Assembly (NCBI GenBank): GCA_009835985.1
Contig: VXWI01000010.1
Coordinates: 1-64,000 of the forward strand
Reading direction: 5' to 3'
Length of the DNA: 64,000 bases
DNA from: Acidobacteriota bacterium
GTDB lineage: Bacteria; Acidobacteriota; Vicinamibacteria; Marinacidobacterales; Marinacidobacteraceae
The translations under genes were made by a program, and so were the position numbers. The notes under the pieces were generated by a model. It was given only the letters and a program-made list of their open reading frames with translations. It had not been told where the DNA came from and made no database searches. This document shows positions 1 to 9,764 of this stretch, in pieces; within the stretch, counting starts at the first letter, position 1; each line of letters opens with the position of its first letter.

Positions 1-1314
1 GCCCCCGCCCGAAGACGCGCCTTCGCCGAGGGCTTCGATCTCCCCGCGCCCGGCGAGTTCGGTGACCACCCGTTCGGCGTCCGGGGCCCGCATGCCCAGC
101 CGGCGGCGCAGAACCGTCTCGCCGAGGCCCCGGATACCGGCCTCCTCGATGAAGGCGGCGGCCGCGCGGGCGTCGGTCACCCCGTCGAGCGCCGCCACCC
201 GGTCGCGGGCCGCCGGGCTCCGGGGAGAGCGCTTCGGCGGCAAGGCGTCCAGGATCCGGCCGCCGCCGATCGTGATCACCGGCGAGTAGCGCCGGATGAT
301 GAATGGGTCCCCGCGGACGGCGGTAAGCGGCCTCTCGAGGCGCAGCTGCACCAGTCCGGAGTCTCCGGGAGCCAGTCCCGCCGCTCCCCCCAGGAGCCGC
401 ACCCGGGCGAGGGAGGTGGCGGTGCCCACGTGGAGATGGACGCGGTCCTCGTCCTCGACCGGTCCGGACGCCCACCCGAGCACCTCGAGCCGCGCATCGA
501 GCATCCGGGTGGCACTGAGCTCGCCGGGCGAGGCGACGACCGATCCGCGATCGGCCGGGACCCGCCCGCCGCCGGCCAGGTTCAGCGCGGCCCGCTGTCC
601 GGCGCGGGCCGACGCGACGGAGGTTCCGTGGACCTCGAGTCCGCGGACCCGGGCGCGCACGCCCTCGGGAAGGACCTCGACCTCGCTTCCGGCAGCGACG
701 CGCCCCGACACCAGCGTCCCGGTGACCACGGAGCCGAAGCCGCGCATGGTGAAGGCTCGATCGACGGGCAGCCGGAAGGGGCCCGAGGCGTCGCGGGTCC
801 CGCCGGCGCCGGCCGCCGCCGCGAGCGCGCCGCGGAGTTCGGCGAGCCCCGCCCCGGTCTTCGAGGAAACCGGCACGACCGGAGACTCCGACATGGCCGA
901 GCCGGAGAGCAACTCCCGCACTTCGAGCGCGGCGATCTCGATGAACTCCGGATCCTCCACGAGGTCGATCCGGGTCAGCGCCACCACCGCCGACCGCACT
1001 CCGAGGAGGCGGCAGATCTCGATGTGTTCGCGGGTCTGGGGCATCACGGACTCGTCCGCCGCCACCACCAGCAGCACGATGTCGAACCCGGAGGCGCCCG
1101 CCAGCATGTTGCGCACGAACCGCTCGTGACCCGGAACGTCCACGAAGCCGTAGTTCACGTCCTCGTGCTCGAGGTGCGCGAAGCCGAGATCCACGGTGAT
1201 TCCCCGGGCCTTCTCTTCCTTCAGCCGGTCCGGGTCGGTGCCGGTGAGCGCCAGCACCAGCGAACTCTTCCCGTGGTCGATGTGGCCGGCGGTGCCGACG
1301 ACCACGTGTTGCAT
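1..1314 (-). CDS. selB: Selenocysteine-specific translation elongation factor SelB (partial, runs off the left window edge)
   Basis: Reverse-strand reading from ATG at 1314: [49 protein letters not shown]...[16 protein letters not shown]. It has the G1 motif GHIDHGKS, the '[13 protein letters not shown]' switch typical of SelB, and DVPGHE. No stop before position 1, so it is missing from the ORF track. Confidence 0.93.
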   Translation of the reverse strand, partial: MQHVVVGTAGHIDHGKSSLVLALTGTDPDRLKEEKARGITVDLGFAHLEHEDVNYGFVDVPGHERFVRNMLAGASGFDIVLLVVAADESVMPQTREHIEICRLLGVRSAVVALTRIDLVEDPEFIEIAALEVRELLSGSAMSESPVVPVSSKTGAGLAELRGALAAAAGAGGTRDASGPFRLPVDRAFTMRGFGSVVTGTLVSGRVAAGSEVEVLPEGVRARVRGLEVHGTSVASARAGQRAALNLAGGGRVPADRGSVVASPGELSATRMLDARLEVLGWASGPVEDEDRVHLHVGTATSLARVRLLGGAAGLAPGDSGLVQLRLERPLTAVRGDPFIIRRYSPVITIGGGRILDALPPKRSPRSPAARDRVAALDGVTDARAAAAFIEEAGIRGLGETVLRRRLGMRAPDAERVVTELAGRGEIEALGEGASSGGG

Positions 1315-1406
1315 GCCGGGAGTGTAGGAAACCCGACCTCGGTCGCCGCCACCGCGCCGAGGCCGGATAATGGCCCGCCCACGCGATCCGCAAGGAGGAC
1401 CACGGC

Positions 1407-2276
1407 ATGCGTTCCCCGATCTTGAAGTCGATTCTGTTTGGCCTCGGCCTCGCCCTGCTGCTGCCCGGCGCCACTCCCGCCCAGCAGGGCCCCGAGAAGG
1501 GCTCGCTGGTCATCGTTGGCGGGGCGCTCCGCGACGACGCGATCCTCGAACGCTTCATCAGCCTCGCCGGCGGCCCCGAAGCTCCCATCGTGATCATTCC
1601 CACCGCCGGAGGGGAGGACGACTACGACGCGTGGTACGCGGGCGCCCGGCGTTTCCGCAACCTCGGCGCCAAGAATCTCACCGTCCTTCACACCTGGGAC
1701 CGGGAAGAGGCCGAGAGCGAAGCGTTCGCGGCGCCCATCACGAAGGCGCGCGGCGTGTGGTTTCCGGGCGGGCGCCAATGGAGGCTGGTGGACGCCTACG
1801 CCGACACCCGCACCGAGCGCGAACTGCACGCGCTGCTCGCCCGGGGCGGCGTGATCGGCGGGTCCTCGGCCGGGGCGACGATCCAGGGCGAATACCTCGC
1901 GCGGGGAGACACCAGCGGCAACACCATCATGATGGGCGACCACGAGGAAGGGTTCGCCTTCTTCAAGGGGACCGCCATCGACCAGCATCTGCTGGTCCGC
2001 AACCGGCACTTCGACCTCCTCGAGATCATCGCCGCGAGGCCCGAGCTGCTCGGCATCGGGATCGACGAGGACACCGCGATCGTGGTCCGCGGCAACGGTT
2101 TCGAAGTGATCGGCCAGGGCTACGTCGCGATCTACGACAACACCCGGGTGCTGCCGAACGGGGGCGGTTTCTATTTCCTGATGCCCGGAGACCGCTACAA
2201 CATCGAGACTCGGGAACCGATGCGCCTCCAGTTCGGAGAAGGCGCGTTCCAGACGACCGTCAAGAAGAGGCGCTGA
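1407..2276 (+). CDS. Cyanophycinase-like peptidase (S51 family), with signal peptide
   Basis: 289 aa; N-terminal hydrophobic signal; GSSAGA nucleophile motif and 'GIGIDEDTAIVV' typical of cyanophycinase/S51; AAGGAGG Shine-Dalgarno just upstream. Confidence 0.85.
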   Translation: MRSPILKSILFGLGLALLLPGATPAQQGPEKGSLVIVGGALRDDAILERFISLAGGPEAPIVIIPTAGGEDDYDAWYAGARRFRNLGAKNLTVLHTWDREEAESEAFAAPITKARGVWFPGGRQWRLVDAYADTRTERELHALLARGGVIGGSSAGATIQGEYLARGDTSGNTIMMGDHEEGFAFFKGTAIDQHLLVRNRHFDLLEIIAARPELLGIGIDEDTAIVVRGNGFEVIGQGYVAIYDNTRVLPNGGGFYFLMPGDRYNIETREPMRLQFGEGAFQTTVKKRR

Positions 2277-2328
2277 GTCCAGCTCACGTCCTGATAGCCG
2301 ACCGCCGCGAGACGCTGTCGGCGGGCCG

Positions 2329-3156
2329 TTAGAGCGGCTGGCCGTCTCCGGCCGCCGCCGGCTGGATCCTGAACTCGCCGTCTTCGAGGCGAAGCGCCGT
2401 CAGGGAGCCGTTCCAGACACAGCCCGAGTCGAGGCACACCGCCCGCGCGGACACCAGGAGGCCGAGGGCCGCCCAGTGTCCGAAGAGCACCGTGAAGCCG
2501 TCGGGAAGCGAAGCCCCTTCGAACCACGGACGGTGACCCGGTGGAACATTCTCGGGAGTTCCGTCGAAGTCGAATGCAGGCTGCCCCGCCCCGTCCACGA
2601 TTCGAATTCGGGTGAAGACGGAAGCCGCCGTCACCGCCTCGCTGAAGCCGTTCGCCGATCGTTGGCCGGCACCCGCGCGGCCGTCCCCGCGGAGCGAATA
2701 GAGCGCCCGGAGAAAGCCGGCGCGGTCCCGCATCAGCGCGTGCCTCGCGGCCGTTCCCCCGGACACGACCTTCGGAAGGCTCCATCCAGGCGGAACCCCG
2801 GCGTGGACGAGGAGATACCCGTCCTCCAGGTGGACGAAGGGGAGTTCCGCCACCCAGTCGCAGAGTTCCTCGACATCCGGAGCCTCGAGTACGGGAGCCA
2901 GCGTGTCGCGCGGGCGGGCCGGAATCACTCCCTCGCGCTGCGCCAGCAGGTGCAGGTCGTGGTTTCCGAGCACGCCCACCACCGATTCACGGTGCCGGTA
3001 CACCCAGCGAAGCATCCCGAGCGAGTCGGGGCCCCGGTTGACGAGGTCCCCGACGAACCACAACCGGTCCCGTCCGGGCCGGAATTCCAGACGGTCGAGG
3101 AGCGCCTGGAACGTGCTAAAACACCCCTGCACATCGCCGACGACCCAGGTTGCCAC
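2329..3156 (-). CDS. apaH: Bis(5'-nucleosyl)-tetraphosphatase, symmetrical
   Basis: MATWVVGDVQGCFSTFQALLDRL...FVGDLVNRGPDSLGMLRWV...VVGVLGNHDLHLLA: classic ApaH metallophosphatase motifs. Confidence 0.93.
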   Translation of the reverse strand: MATWVVGDVQGCFSTFQALLDRLEFRPGRDRLWFVGDLVNRGPDSLGMLRWVYRHRESVVGVLGNHDLHLLAQREGVIPARPRDTLAPVLEAPDVEELCDWVAELPFVHLEDGYLLVHAGVPPGWSLPKVVSGGTAARHALMRDRAGFLRALYSLRGDGRAGAGQRSANGFSEAVTAASVFTRIRIVDGAGQPAFDFDGTPENVPPGHRPWFEGASLPDGFTVLFGHWAALGLLVSARAVCLDSGCVWNGSLTALRLEDGEFRIQPAAAGDGQPL

Positions 3157-3277
3157 AGCGCGGGGATGCTAACGGGCCACCCGGAAAGGACCTTGAATCG
3201 ATGAACAGGGGGAGCCCCGGCGTGCGTCCCGCGGTCCGTCCGGACGATCAGGACCGGGACGGCCGCCGTCCCCGGAC

Positions 3278-4813
3278 ATGACCGCCCGGCGAAACCTCCC
3301 GATGGGCCTGTTCGCCGCGGTGGACCTCGGTTCCCGCAGCTTCCACCTCACCGTCGCCCGGGTCCACGGCGAGAACACGGAGGTGGTGGACCGGGTGAAG
3401 GAGGCGGTGCGCCTCGCCGCCGGGATCCGGGACAAGGCCATCGAACCTGCGACGTGGGAACGTGCGGAGGCGGCGCTGGCCCGGATCGGGGAACGCATCC
3501 GCGACATTCCCGCCGGCCAGGCGCGCGCGGTCGGTACGAATGCGTTCCGGCAGGTGAAGAACCGCAAGGCCCTCCTCGGTCGGGCAGCGAAAGCGCTCGG
3601 ACACCGCGTCGAGGTCATCTCGGGCGCGGAGGAAGCCCGGCTCATCTATCTGGGGGTGAGCCACCTGCTCCCGGAGGAGAACGGGCGCCGGCTGGTCGTG
3701 GACATCGGAGGCGGCAGCACCGAACTGGTGATCGGGCAGAGCCACGAACCGCTGCGCGCCGCCAGCCTCTACATGGGATGCGTTTCCTATACGCGGCGCT
3801 TCTTTCCGGGCGGCGTCATCACGAAGCAGGCGTTCGTGGCCGCCGAGACCGAGGTCCGCCGCGAACTCGAAACCGTGGAGGAGGGGTTCCTGGGTCTCGG
3901 CTGGTCGAGCGTCTTCGGGTCCTCGGGAACGGTGCTGGCCGCCGCGGAACTCCTGCGGGCGAACGGCGGTCTCACCCGCCCCGGGTTGAAGAGCCTCCGC
4001 GGCCGGATGATCCGCGCCGCCCACGTCGAGGCCCTCGCGGAGGGGCCGGACGCCATCTCCGGCTTTCCGGCCGACCGCGTCTGGGATTTCCCGGGCGGCG
4101 TGGCCATCCTCCGGGCGGCCATGAAGTCCCTGGACATCCAGAGGATCGAACCGGCCGACGGGGCGCTCCGCGAGGGGGTCCTGTTCGACCTGATCGGCCG
4201 CCGGCGCCGGGAAGACGTCCGGGAGGCCACGATCCGCAATCTGGTGAGCCAGTACCGCGTGGACCGCGAACAGGCGGAGCGGGTGAAGGCCACCGCGCTC
4301 GTCGGGCTCCGGCAGTTACGCGCGTCGTGGGGGCTCGAACACGAGTCGCACGAACGCTTCCTGCGCTGGGCCGCCGACCTCCACGAGGTGGGACTCTCGG
4401 TCTCGTTCAGCGGCTACCACCGCCACGGCGCCTACATCGTGAGGAACTCGGACATGCCCGGGTTCTCGCGGGACGACCAGGAACTCCTGGCGGCGCTCAT
4501 CGAGACCCACCGGCAGAAGCTCCGTTACGGGCGCTTCGACGAAATGACCGCCGCCGACGCGGTGACCACGGGGCGGCTGGCCGCGATCCTGCGTATCGCG
4601 GTGCTCCTCTGCCGCCGGCGCAGCCGGGAACCGCTGCCCCTGATCGAAGCGAACGCCGTGGACGGCCGCCTCGGACTTTCCTTCCCGCCGGGCTGGCTCG
4701 ACCACCACCCCCTGACCCGCGCCGGAATCGCTCAGGAGGCCACCGAACTCGCCGCGATCGGCCTCGAACTCCGGGTCCGGGACGCGGCGCTCTCGACCGC
4801 CGAAGGAGGGTAA
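3278..4813 (+). CDS. ppx: Exopolyphosphatase / guanosine pentaphosphatase (Ppx/GppA) with C-terminal HD-like region
   Basis: 511 aa; AAVDLGSRSFHLTVARV, GTNAFRQVKN, VVDIGGGSTELVIG motifs. Confidence 0.9.
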   Translation: MTARRNLPMGLFAAVDLGSRSFHLTVARVHGENTEVVDRVKEAVRLAAGIRDKAIEPATWERAEAALARIGERIRDIPAGQARAVGTNAFRQVKNRKALLGRAAKALGHRVEVISGAEEARLIYLGVSHLLPEENGRRLVVDIGGGSTELVIGQSHEPLRAASLYMGCVSYTRRFFPGGVITKQAFVAAETEVRRELETVEEGFLGLGWSSVFGSSGTVLAAAELLRANGGLTRPGLKSLRGRMIRAAHVEALAEGPDAISGFPADRVWDFPGGVAILRAAMKSLDIQRIEPADGALREGVLFDLIGRRRREDVREATIRNLVSQYRVDREQAERVKATALVGLRQLRASWGLEHESHERFLRWAADLHEVGLSVSFSGYHRHGAYIVRNSDMPGFSRDDQELLAALIETHRQKLRYGRFDEMTAADAVTTGRLAAILRIAVLLCRRRSREPLPLIEANAVDGRLGLSFPPGWLDHHPLTRAGIAQEATELAAIGLELRVRDAALSTAEGG

Positions 4814-4817
4814 GCCG

Positions 4818-6050
4818 TCAGTTACGCCGGGGGTTCTGGAAGTCGAAGAGCCACTGGAAGAGGAGCAGCAGCTCGTGATCGGGCTGCCATCCGAAACTCC
4901 AGCGATAGTCGGCGGACAGGTGCGTCATGCTCCACGGGAGTTCGTACCGCGTCCCCGTCGCGATGTAGCTCGAGAGGACGGGGGCTTCCACCGGACCGTG
5001 GTTCGTTTCGGTTCCGAACTCCCCCATCGCCCAGATTCCCTGAGGGAAGCGATGGCGGAACCGGGCGAACCCGCCGAAGTGTTCCCGCCCGAATTGCTCC
5101 CTGCGGAAGGCCGCGCCCCGAAAATCGCGGCTGCCGTCGGTTTCGCCTTCCATGTAAAAGCCCGTCTGCCGCCGCGGGGTCAGCGCATCATCCGGACCGT
5201 CCCGGCCCTCGTAGTGGCCGGCGTCAAGCAATATCGACGCCCCGCCGATGTCGAAGGTGCGGCCGACGCTGCCCAGCACGTCCTTGAAGGAGTTGTCCTC
5301 GGCCTCGTATCCGCTGCCCTGCACCACGTGAAGCCGCGCGTTGTAGGCCCCGCGGTCGAGGAACATGAAGATGCCGGTCTCCCGCGACCGGGTCAGCTTG
5401 GTGCCGACGGCCGCCTGGATCGTCTGGCGGGAGTGCGACGACTCGGTGAACTCGCCAAACCACGCGAGCGAACTGCGTCCCGCCCGGACTTGAAGGCCTC
5501 CACCCAGGTCGAATTGGGCCCAGAAATCGTGCATCCGCGTCTTGCCCAGGTCGTAGGTGACGTTGGTAACGATCCGGTTCCCGATCTTCGTCTTGCTCCA
5601 GAGGGAAAAGCTGCTGATCGAAGGGTCACCGAGATCCCCGGCCTCGTCGAGGACCCGGCCGCGGAACCGGACATTCGTGTCCACGAACGGGGGCGTACCG
5701 GCGCCGAGCTGCGCGGCCCCGGCATCGGCACTTGCTTCGCCTTCGGCGGCCTCGGGCTCGGCGGCGCTGGCGGTCTCGTCCGCTCCCTCGTCCGCTTCCT
5801 CCTCCGCAAGCTGCGCCTCACCCGCGAGTGAGGTGGCGGCCATCTGCGCAGCCAGCTTCGCCTGCACCGTTTCTTCCTGGGTAGCCCACCCGGAAGACGT
5901 GCCCCCGGCAACGGCCGTTCCGGCCATCGCCCAGGCGGTCAGGAAGAAGCAGAGCGCGCGGAACGGCGATCCACCTCGCAGCGCCACACAAAGGGGCGAA
6001 CGCCGGTCGCGAGCGCAACCGCGGCCACCCCGGGAATCCAAGCCCAGCAT
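4818..6050 (-). CDS. Outer-membrane porin-like beta-barrel protein (OprO/OprP-like)
   Basis: 410 aa; N-terminal signal-like segment, acidic Ala-rich linker, then alternating aromatic beta-strand pattern (RAGRSSLAWFGEFTESSHSRQTIQAA...). Family level only. Confidence 0.6.
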   Translation of the reverse strand: MLGLDSRGGRGCARDRRSPLCVALRGGSPFRALCFFLTAWAMAGTAVAGGTSSGWATQEETVQAKLAAQMAATSLAGEAQLAEEEADEGADETASAAEPEAAEGEASADAGAAQLGAGTPPFVDTNVRFRGRVLDEAGDLGDPSISSFSLWSKTKIGNRIVTNVTYDLGKTRMHDFWAQFDLGGGLQVRAGRSSLAWFGEFTESSHSRQTIQAAVGTKLTRSRETGIFMFLDRGAYNARLHVVQGSGYEAEDNSFKDVLGSVGRTFDIGGASILLDAGHYEGRDGPDDALTPRRQTGFYMEGETDGSRDFRGAAFRREQFGREHFGGFARFRHRFPQGIWAMGEFGTETNHGPVEAPVLSSYIATGTRYELPWSMTHLSADYRWSFGWQPDHELLLLFQWLFDFQNPRRN

Positions 6051-6232
6051 GGGGCTGGATTCTGCTCTTCGGGAGTTGCGTTTGTTTGAACGATTCTTGA
6101 TTCGCCAGTCACGATCCCATGAACATCAGGGAACAAAAGATGAAAACCCGGTGAATCCCGATGTCGAGAGTCGGTGGCGCCATTCGCAGACTCGTACCTT
6201 GCAGAAGCTGAATCGGCCGGGGCCAGGCTCGG

Positions 6233-7087
6233 TCAGCGGTCGTCGCGAATCGGATCCGCGGGATAGACCCCCAGGATCCGGACCGACCGGGAGAAGAAGC
6301 GGAGTTCTTCGAGCGCCTTCGCCACCCCCGAGTCCTCGGGATGGCCGACGACGTCGCAGTAGAACTGGGTCGAGGTGAACGACGCGTCCAGCATGTAGCT
6401 TTCGAGCTTTTGCATGTTCACGCCGCCCGTCGCGAACCCACCGAGCGCCTTGTAGAGAGCGCCCGGAAGATTCCGCACCTGGAACACGAACGTGGTGATC
6501 GCCCTCACGTCTCGCGGAACCCTGACCGGCTCCCGCGCCATGACGAGGAACCGGGTGATGTTCGTCGAGACGTCCGCGATGTCGGGCGCCAGCACCGAGA
6601 GCCCGTGAATTCCGGCGGCGAGCGCCGAGGCGATCGCCGCTTTCGTCGGGTCGCCGCTCTCGGCGATCAGGATCGCGGCCCCGGCGGTATCGGCCTCCGC
6701 CACCGGGCGAAGGCGTCGGCTCCGGATGAACTTCCGGCACTGGGCCAGCGCGTGCGGGTGGCTGTGAACGGTCCGCAGTCCGCCGAGCCGGGCGCCGCGC
6801 AGCCCCAGGAGCTGGTGCCGCACCCGGTGAAACGCTTCGCCGACGATCTGCAGACTGGACTCGGGTAGCAGGTGATGGATGTCCGCGACGCGTCCGGCGA
6901 CCGAGTTCTCGATGGGGATCATGGCGAGATCCGCCTTTTCCTCGGCCACTGCCGCGAATGCCTCCTCGAAAGCCTCGCAGGCCAGGGGCTCATGATCCGG
7001 ATACCGGTCCCGGCAGGCCATGTCCGAGTAGGACCCCGGATACCCCTGGAACGCGATCTTCAGTTCAGGCATCGACCTCGGGAGCAT
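6233..7087 (-). CDS. pheA: Prephenate dehydratase with C-terminal ACT domain
   Basis: MPELKIAFQGYPGSYSDMACRDRYP...MIPIENSVAGRVADIHHLL...TTFVFQVRNLPGALYKALGGFATGGVNMQKLESY: PDT and ACT motifs. Confidence 0.93.
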   Translation of the reverse strand: MLPRSMPELKIAFQGYPGSYSDMACRDRYPDHEPLACEAFEEAFAAVAEEKADLAMIPIENSVAGRVADIHHLLPESSLQIVGEAFHRVRHQLLGLRGARLGGLRTVHSHPHALAQCRKFIRSRRLRPVAEADTAGAAILIAESGDPTKAAIASALAAGIHGLSVLAPDIADVSTNITRFLVMAREPVRVPRDVRAITTFVFQVRNLPGALYKALGGFATGGVNMQKLESYMLDASFTSTQFYCDVVGHPEDSGVAKALEELRFFSRSVRILGVYPADPIRDDR

Positions 7088-7119
7088 ATGTCCGGAAGGT
7101 GTGTACGATCCTGGCGGTC

Positions 7120-7824
7120 GTGAAGCACATCCTGGTCATCGAGGACGATCCCGACATCGTCGAGTTGCTCCGGTTCAACCTGGAACGGGAGTCCTATCGG
7201 GTCGCGTCCACCACGACGGGTTCCGAGGGATGGTCCGCGTTGCAGCGGGAACAACCGGATCTGGTGATCCTGGACCTGATGCTGCCGGAGATCAGCGGGT
7301 TCGATCTCTGCCGCCGCCTGCGCAGGGACGCCCGGTACCAGAACCTGCCGGTCATCATGCTCACGGCCCGAAGCGAAGAGGCCGATGTGATCGCCGGGAT
7401 CGAACTCGGGGCGGACGACTACATCACCAAACCCTTCAGTCCCCGCGAACTGGTGGCGAGGGTGGGAGCGGTGCTTCGCCGAGCCGGGCGGGCCGAACGG
7501 CGTCCGCCCGCGGCCATCGACGAAACCCTCCAGTTCGGTGATCTGTCGATCGATCCCACCTCCCATCACGTGCAGCGGGGGGGAAACGACCTGCCGGTGA
7601 CTCATCTCGAATTCAAGCTGCTGCACCACCTGGCGTCCCACCCGCGACGGGTGTTCTCGCGGGAACAGCTCCTCGACCGGGTATGGGGACGCGAGAAATA
7701 CATCACGCTGCGCAGCGTGGATGTCTATGTGCGCCGGCTACGCCAGAAGATCGACATCCCGGGGGATCCTTCGCTGCTGAAGACGGTTCGGGGCGCCGGG
7801 TATCGCTTCGAACCCCCGGCTTGA
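7120..7824 (+). CDS. phoB: OmpR/PhoB-family response regulator
   Basis: GTG start at 7120 is in frame with the longer ORF 6958-7824. Receiver domain (VIEDDPDIVELLRFNL...DLMLP...LTARSEEADVIAGIELGADDYITKPFSPRELVAR) plus winged-helix C-terminus. Confidence 0.9.
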   Translation: MKHILVIEDDPDIVELLRFNLERESYRVASTTTGSEGWSALQREQPDLVILDLMLPEISGFDLCRRLRRDARYQNLPVIMLTARSEEADVIAGIELGADDYITKPFSPRELVARVGAVLRRAGRAERRPPAAIDETLQFGDLSIDPTSHHVQRGGNDLPVTHLEFKLLHHLASHPRRVFSREQLLDRVWGREKYITLRSVDVYVRRLRQKIDIPGDPSLLKTVRGAGYRFEPPA

Positions 7825-9764
7825 ACTCCAGGGCGCCGGAGGAACCGGGGCGGCCCGGACGGTTCCGCCGGCCGTCGCGGCTGGCGCTCCGGCTGACCGC
7901 CGCGAGCCTGCTGGTCGCGCTCGCCGCGCTCTTTGCGGTGCTCGCCACCACCGCTCAGGTCGTCAGGGAAAGCGCCGTCGCCTCCGCCTTTGCGGATCTG
8001 GACGGAGTCGTGGAGGTGGGACTCGCGAATGCGCCGACGGAAACGTCCGCGGCGCCGCTGCGGGACTGGGCCATGGCGCTCGCCTCTTTTGAAGGGGGCG
8101 GCGAGGAGGGCGCCACCCCGACACGGCGCGAGCGCCGGGTGACGCTCATCGCGAGCGACGGCACCGTACTCGCGGACTCCCACGAGGAAGCGCCAGCGAT
8201 GGACAACCACCGGGACCGTCCCGAGGTCATCGCGGCCTTCGCCACCGGCTACGGCCGCTCGCAGCGGTTCAGCGACACCCGCGGCGAGGATCTCACCTAC
8301 GTGGCGGTCAGGCTCCCGTGGCGGAACGACACGGTGCTGCGGCTATCGGAGCCGGTCGTTCGACTCGAGGAAACGGTGCGGGCGATCCTGACTCCCGTGA
8401 TCGTCGTGACGGCGCTCGCCTTCATCGTCGCGGCAGTGCTTTCGCTTTGGTATGCCGCCCGCTTCGGCGAGCGGATCGCGCGGCTCGTCCGATTCTCGGA
8501 GCGGGTCGCGCGGGGAGATTTCACTCCGGAGACGTCGCCCCTGCGGATGGACGAACTCGACCAGCTTCTCGCGTCGCTGAACCGGACCGCACTGGAGTTG
8601 CAGCGCAGCTTCGAGTCCCTGACCGCCGAGAAGAACCAGGGCGCCACCATCCTCTCCAGCGTCGCCGAGGGCGTCGCGGTCGTCGACGAGGACCTGCGCA
8701 TCCAGTATGTGAACGGCGCGTTCCGCGAGGTGCTTTCCCTTCCGGGCGAGTCGTGGCGCGACTATCGGGGGCGGCACGTCCGGAACGTCCTGGAAAAGAA
8801 GCGCCTTCTCAAGATGGTGCGGGCAGCGATGCAAGGCACGTCCGATGAACGCGAGATCTCGCTCAATGACCGGGAGGTGCTGGTCCGTGCCGCTCCGATC
8901 CGCCCGATCGCACCCGAGCGACCCCTGGCCGCGCCCGCCTCGGGGAACGGCGCTCAAACGCCCGGGCCGTCGGGCGCGGTGCTGGTTCTCATGGACGTGA
9001 CCCAACTCCACGCGCTGGAGCGGGTGCGGCGCGACTTCGTGGCCAACCTGTCCCACGAGATGAAAACGCCGTTGACCGCGATCCGCGGCTTCTCGGAGAC
9101 GCTCCTCGACGGCAACCTGGAAGGGCCCCCGGAGCAGCGGCGTTTTCTCGGGATCATCCGCCAGCACGCGATTCGGCTGTCCCACCTGACGGACGACCTG
9201 ATGCGGCTCGCCCGAATCGAGGCGGGCAAGCTGGAGGCCGAGCCGGTTCCGGTCGACGTCCAGGCCGTCGTCGAGTCCGTGCTTGAGTCGGCGCGTCCGA
9301 AGGCGGGCGAACGCAGCCTGGCGGCCCCGGTACCTGACGGCGGCCGCGCCGTCGAGACCGATCCCACGCTGCTCACGGAGATACTCGAGAACCTCGTGGA
9401 CAACGCGATCCGGTACTCGGCCATCGACGGGCGGATCGCGGTCGGGACAACATTCGGCGACGCGGAGGTGCGCGTCTCCGTCAGCGACAACGGTGTGGGC
9501 ATTCCGAAGGCGCATCTGGGCCGCATCTTCGAACGGTTCTACCGGGTGGACCCGGCCCGTTCCCGGGAAGTCGGTGGGACCGGGCTCGGGTTGGCGATCG
9601 CCAAGCACACCGTGGAGGTCCTCGGGGGGCGCATCGAGGTGGAGAGCGCCCCGAAGCGGGGCTCGACGTTCACCGTGGTCCTTCCGGCGCCCCAGCCGGA
9701 CGCTCCGGTCGCCGAGATCAGCGCCTCCGGTGACGCGGTCCTCGATCACGCGTCCCCGGCGTAG
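7821..9764 (+). CDS. phoR: PhoR-like sensor histidine kinase (HAMP, PAS, HisKA, HATPase)
   Basis: TTG start at 7821 overlaps the phoB stop (TTGA). Two TM segments; H-box VANLSHEMKTPLTAIRGFSETLLDG; N-box NLVDNAIRYS; GTGLGLAIAKH. Confidence 0.88.
   Translation: MNSRAPEEPGRPGRFRRPSRLALRLTAASLLVALAALFAVLATTAQVVRESAVASAFADLDGVVEVGLANAPTETSAAPLRDWAMALASFEGGGEEGATPTRRERRVTLIASDGTVLADSHEEAPAMDNHRDRPEVIAAFATGYGRSQRFSDTRGEDLTYVAVRLPWRNDTVLRLSEPVVRLEETVRAILTPVIVVTALAFIVAAVLSLWYAARFGERIARLVRFSERVARGDFTPETSPLRMDELDQLLASLNRTALELQRSFESLTAEKNQGATILSSVAEGVAVVDEDLRIQYVNGAFREVLSLPGESWRDYRGRHVRNVLEKKRLLKMVRAAMQGTSDEREISLNDREVLVRAAPIRPIAPERPLAAPASGNGAQTPGPSGAVLVLMDVTQLHALERVRRDFVANLSHEMKTPLTAIRGFSETLLDGNLEGPPEQRRFLGIIRQHAIRLSHLTDDLMRLARIEAGKLEAEPVPVDVQAVVESVLESARPKAGERSLAAPVPDGGRAVETDPTLLTEILENLVDNAIRYSAIDGRIAVGTTFGDAEVRVSVSDNGVGIPKAHLGRIFERFYRVDPARSREVGGTGLGLAIAKHTVEVLGGRIEVESAPKRGSTFTVVLPAPQPDAPVAEISASGDAVLDHASPA

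Noticed and set aside
9718-9764. 47-bp tail-to-tail overlap of phoR and rnr
   Set aside because: Short convergent overlaps are common in compact genomes and both C-termini look normal.
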